A DNA stretch of 32,500 nucleotides from positions 6,862,529 through 6,895,028 of the forward strand of contig CM022668.1 in assembly GCA_012295275.1 (NCBI GenBank), read 5' to 3'. Positions 30,866 to 32,500 of this stretch are shown in pieces (the stretch's first letter is position 1; every line of letters starts with the position of its first letter). Under the pieces are notes generated by a model. The model was not told the origin of the DNA, ran no database searches, and saw only the letters and a list, made by a program, of their open reading frames with translations. This DNA is from Chrysomallon squamiferum. Its lineage: Eukaryota; Mollusca; Gastropoda; Neomphalida; Peltospiridae. A program made the position numbers and the translations under genes.

Positions 30866-31310
30866 GTGTTAATATATATATATATATATGGATATATTGT
30901 GTACTTAATGTGCACAAGTGTTGTATTTGCCAGCATCTATCTAAATAAAAACAAGATAATATTATTAAAACACACCCCAGTAATTATGTGAAGTAATAAA
31001 AATAAAATGTATAATACTTTTTGTATTATTCATTTTTTTATTTATGTTATTTTTATTTCTTAAAAGTAAGCAGAAGAAATAGATTAATATATGGATATAT
31101 TGTTTACTTAATGTGCACAAGAGCCAGGTATTGCCAGCATCTATCCAAATAATCTGTGTGTTAATATATAGATGGATGTATTGTGTACTTAATGAGCTCA
31201 AATGTCATGTTTGCCACCATCAAACCAGATGAGAACAAGATAATGTTATTACTGAAACACACACCAGTAATTATATTAAGTAATAAAATTAAAATATTTA
31301 ATAACATTTT
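30866..31310 (+). repeat. Three-copy direct repeat of about 150 bp
   Basis: Copies at about 30866-31015, 31084-31150 (truncated) and 31157-31310 share GTTAATATATATGG, ATATTGTGTACTTAATGTGC, TTGCCAGCATCTATC.AAAT, AACAAGATAAT.TTATTA, AAACACACACCAGTAATTAT and AAGTAATAAAA. No terminal inverted repeats or coding sequence are seen. Confidence 0.8.
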
Positions 31311-31542
31311 TTATAATTTAATTTATTTTTAGTAATACTTTTTTATTTCTTTAGAACAACCAAAATAAATTAATCTCTTTAGTATGTACAATTCTTTTTA
31401 ACAATGGGTTATTTTTTTATTTTTTTTTTGTCTTGCAGTAATTACAAGAAATTACCCATACACAGCAACGATATCGATCTCAAAATTACTGCAAATTTTG
31501 TAACAGCACAGCATCCAGTCTATGGCTCATAAAAGGCTGTGG

Positions 31543-31550
31543 TGACGTCA
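31543..31550. promoter_or_regulatory. Perfect CRE octamer
   Basis: TGACGTCA, palindromic, within GGTGACGTCAGAC. About 1.8 kb upstream of the first predicted beta-catenin exon; function unknown. Confidence 0.35.
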
Positions 31551-32500
31551 GACAGTGATATAAAGTGACCCTGCCACAATATATCACACATGCCAGTATG
31601 TGACACGCTGAATGCACTACCCATCTGAACACAAGCTATTGTTGTTGTTCACATTATAAAATGTCACAAGCTCCAAGGAGTGCTTTACAAATAACCACTC
31701 ATCATAGAGTGTCAATTGTTAGCTTATCATGCCACTGTATATCCATGTACACATAAAACATGCTCATTTTTTTATTTATCAGTTTCTTACTAAACAGCGT
31801 TTGTCTACCACAGTGTTAGGATATCTTGTTGGTTTTGACATGTAAAAAAATATATTATTTTTAAAAGATTTTTGAATTTTTTTTTAATTTAAATTTTTTT
31901 AATTATTATTTTAAAAAAGAATTTAAAAAAGAAACCAAAATATAATTTTTTTAATGGTTTTGATACTGATCTATATTCATTCAAAACTGAATGAATGAAT
32001 AATTTCTGCTGACACTAAAGCAACAACACCACAAAAAAAACCTAGAAAAAAAGATCATGGGTGTCACTATGATCATAAGAGAAAATATTAAAAATTAATC
32101 AGTGAAAAAGGCTGATACATAATTTACAACAAATACAAAACATTAATCATAAAATTATAGTTAAATATACATTATGGATGTCAAATCAGTTCTGCATAAA
32201 AAAAATGAAAATATTTATCTTTCAAAATATATTTTCTATATTAACTTGGTCAGTTATGATACTGAGCAAATATTATAAACATATGTACACTGCAATGCAT
32301 TTCTTGTCACAAAAGTTTAGTTATAATCTGAAGGTTAAGATTTAAAAAACAGTCCTTACTTAATTCTGATTTTAGAAAAATCAATATTTGTTTTTATTTA
32401 TAATCACAATTTCATAATCTATATCTAAGTGCAATTTGTTCACATAGGTGTTATTTTCATATTTATCAAACCAACGTGTACAAAACCGTATTTCAATTAA

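Larger units (their letters stand above)
29727..32500. other. Upstream flank of beta-catenin
   Basis: AT-rich, no coding exon recognised. It must contain or lie within the UTR intron of beta-catenin. It holds a candidate MEF2/TATA element (30688-30697), a plus-strand CCAAT word near 30581, a perfect CRE octamer TGACGTCA (31543-31550) and a three-copy repeat (30866-31310). Confidence 0.5.

Overview
The window is AT-rich, intron-containing eukaryotic DNA with canonical GT-AG introns, long simple-sequence runs and two conserved animal genes, so it is animal nuclear DNA. The residue choices in the beta-catenin (for example the [18 protein letters not shown] and QAGDREE segments and an N-terminus rich in Met and Gln ahead of the DSGIHS degron) look lophotrochozoan, most likely a mollusc. 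That placement is an inference from remembered family patterns, not from a search.

Layout. Positions 1-7486 are non-genic: CRE-like sites at the left edge, a possible minus-strand promoter with a short first exon (about 1359-1565), then minisatellites and long (CT)n/(GA)n tracts. Positions 7487-11768 (+) carry a six-exon gene for a single-stranded-DNA-binding OB-fold protein of the SOSS-B/NABP (hSSB1) family, 200 codons. Positions 11769-16274 are the convergent 3' flanks. Positions 16275-29699 (-) carry a complete beta-catenin (CTNNB1/armadillo) in 14 coding exons, 830 codons, with its 5'-most intron lying in the 5' UTR. Positions 29727-32500 are its upstream flank, with a MEF2/TATA-like site and a three-copy repeat. 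The two genes are convergent neighbours with unrelated roles: DNA repair, and Wnt signalling with cell adhesion. Nothing in the sequence says they work together.

Most notable observation. Several beta-catenin introns contain diverged copies of the border of the exon they adjoin, including the splice site and some intron flank. I count eight such relics at six exon borders: 5' ends of coding exons 6, 7 and 11, and 3' ends of exons 7 (two copies), 8 (two copies) and 12. Some keep a usable AG or GT and recognisable codons; others have lost the splice dinucleotide. The similarity runs from exon into intron, so it reflects DNA duplication and not the internal homology of ARM repeats. This looks like repeated tandem duplication anchored at exon borders, a route for intron growth that has left decoy splice sites in a dosage-sensitive gene. 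I see no mobile-element gene, tRNA, rRNA or CRISPR array.
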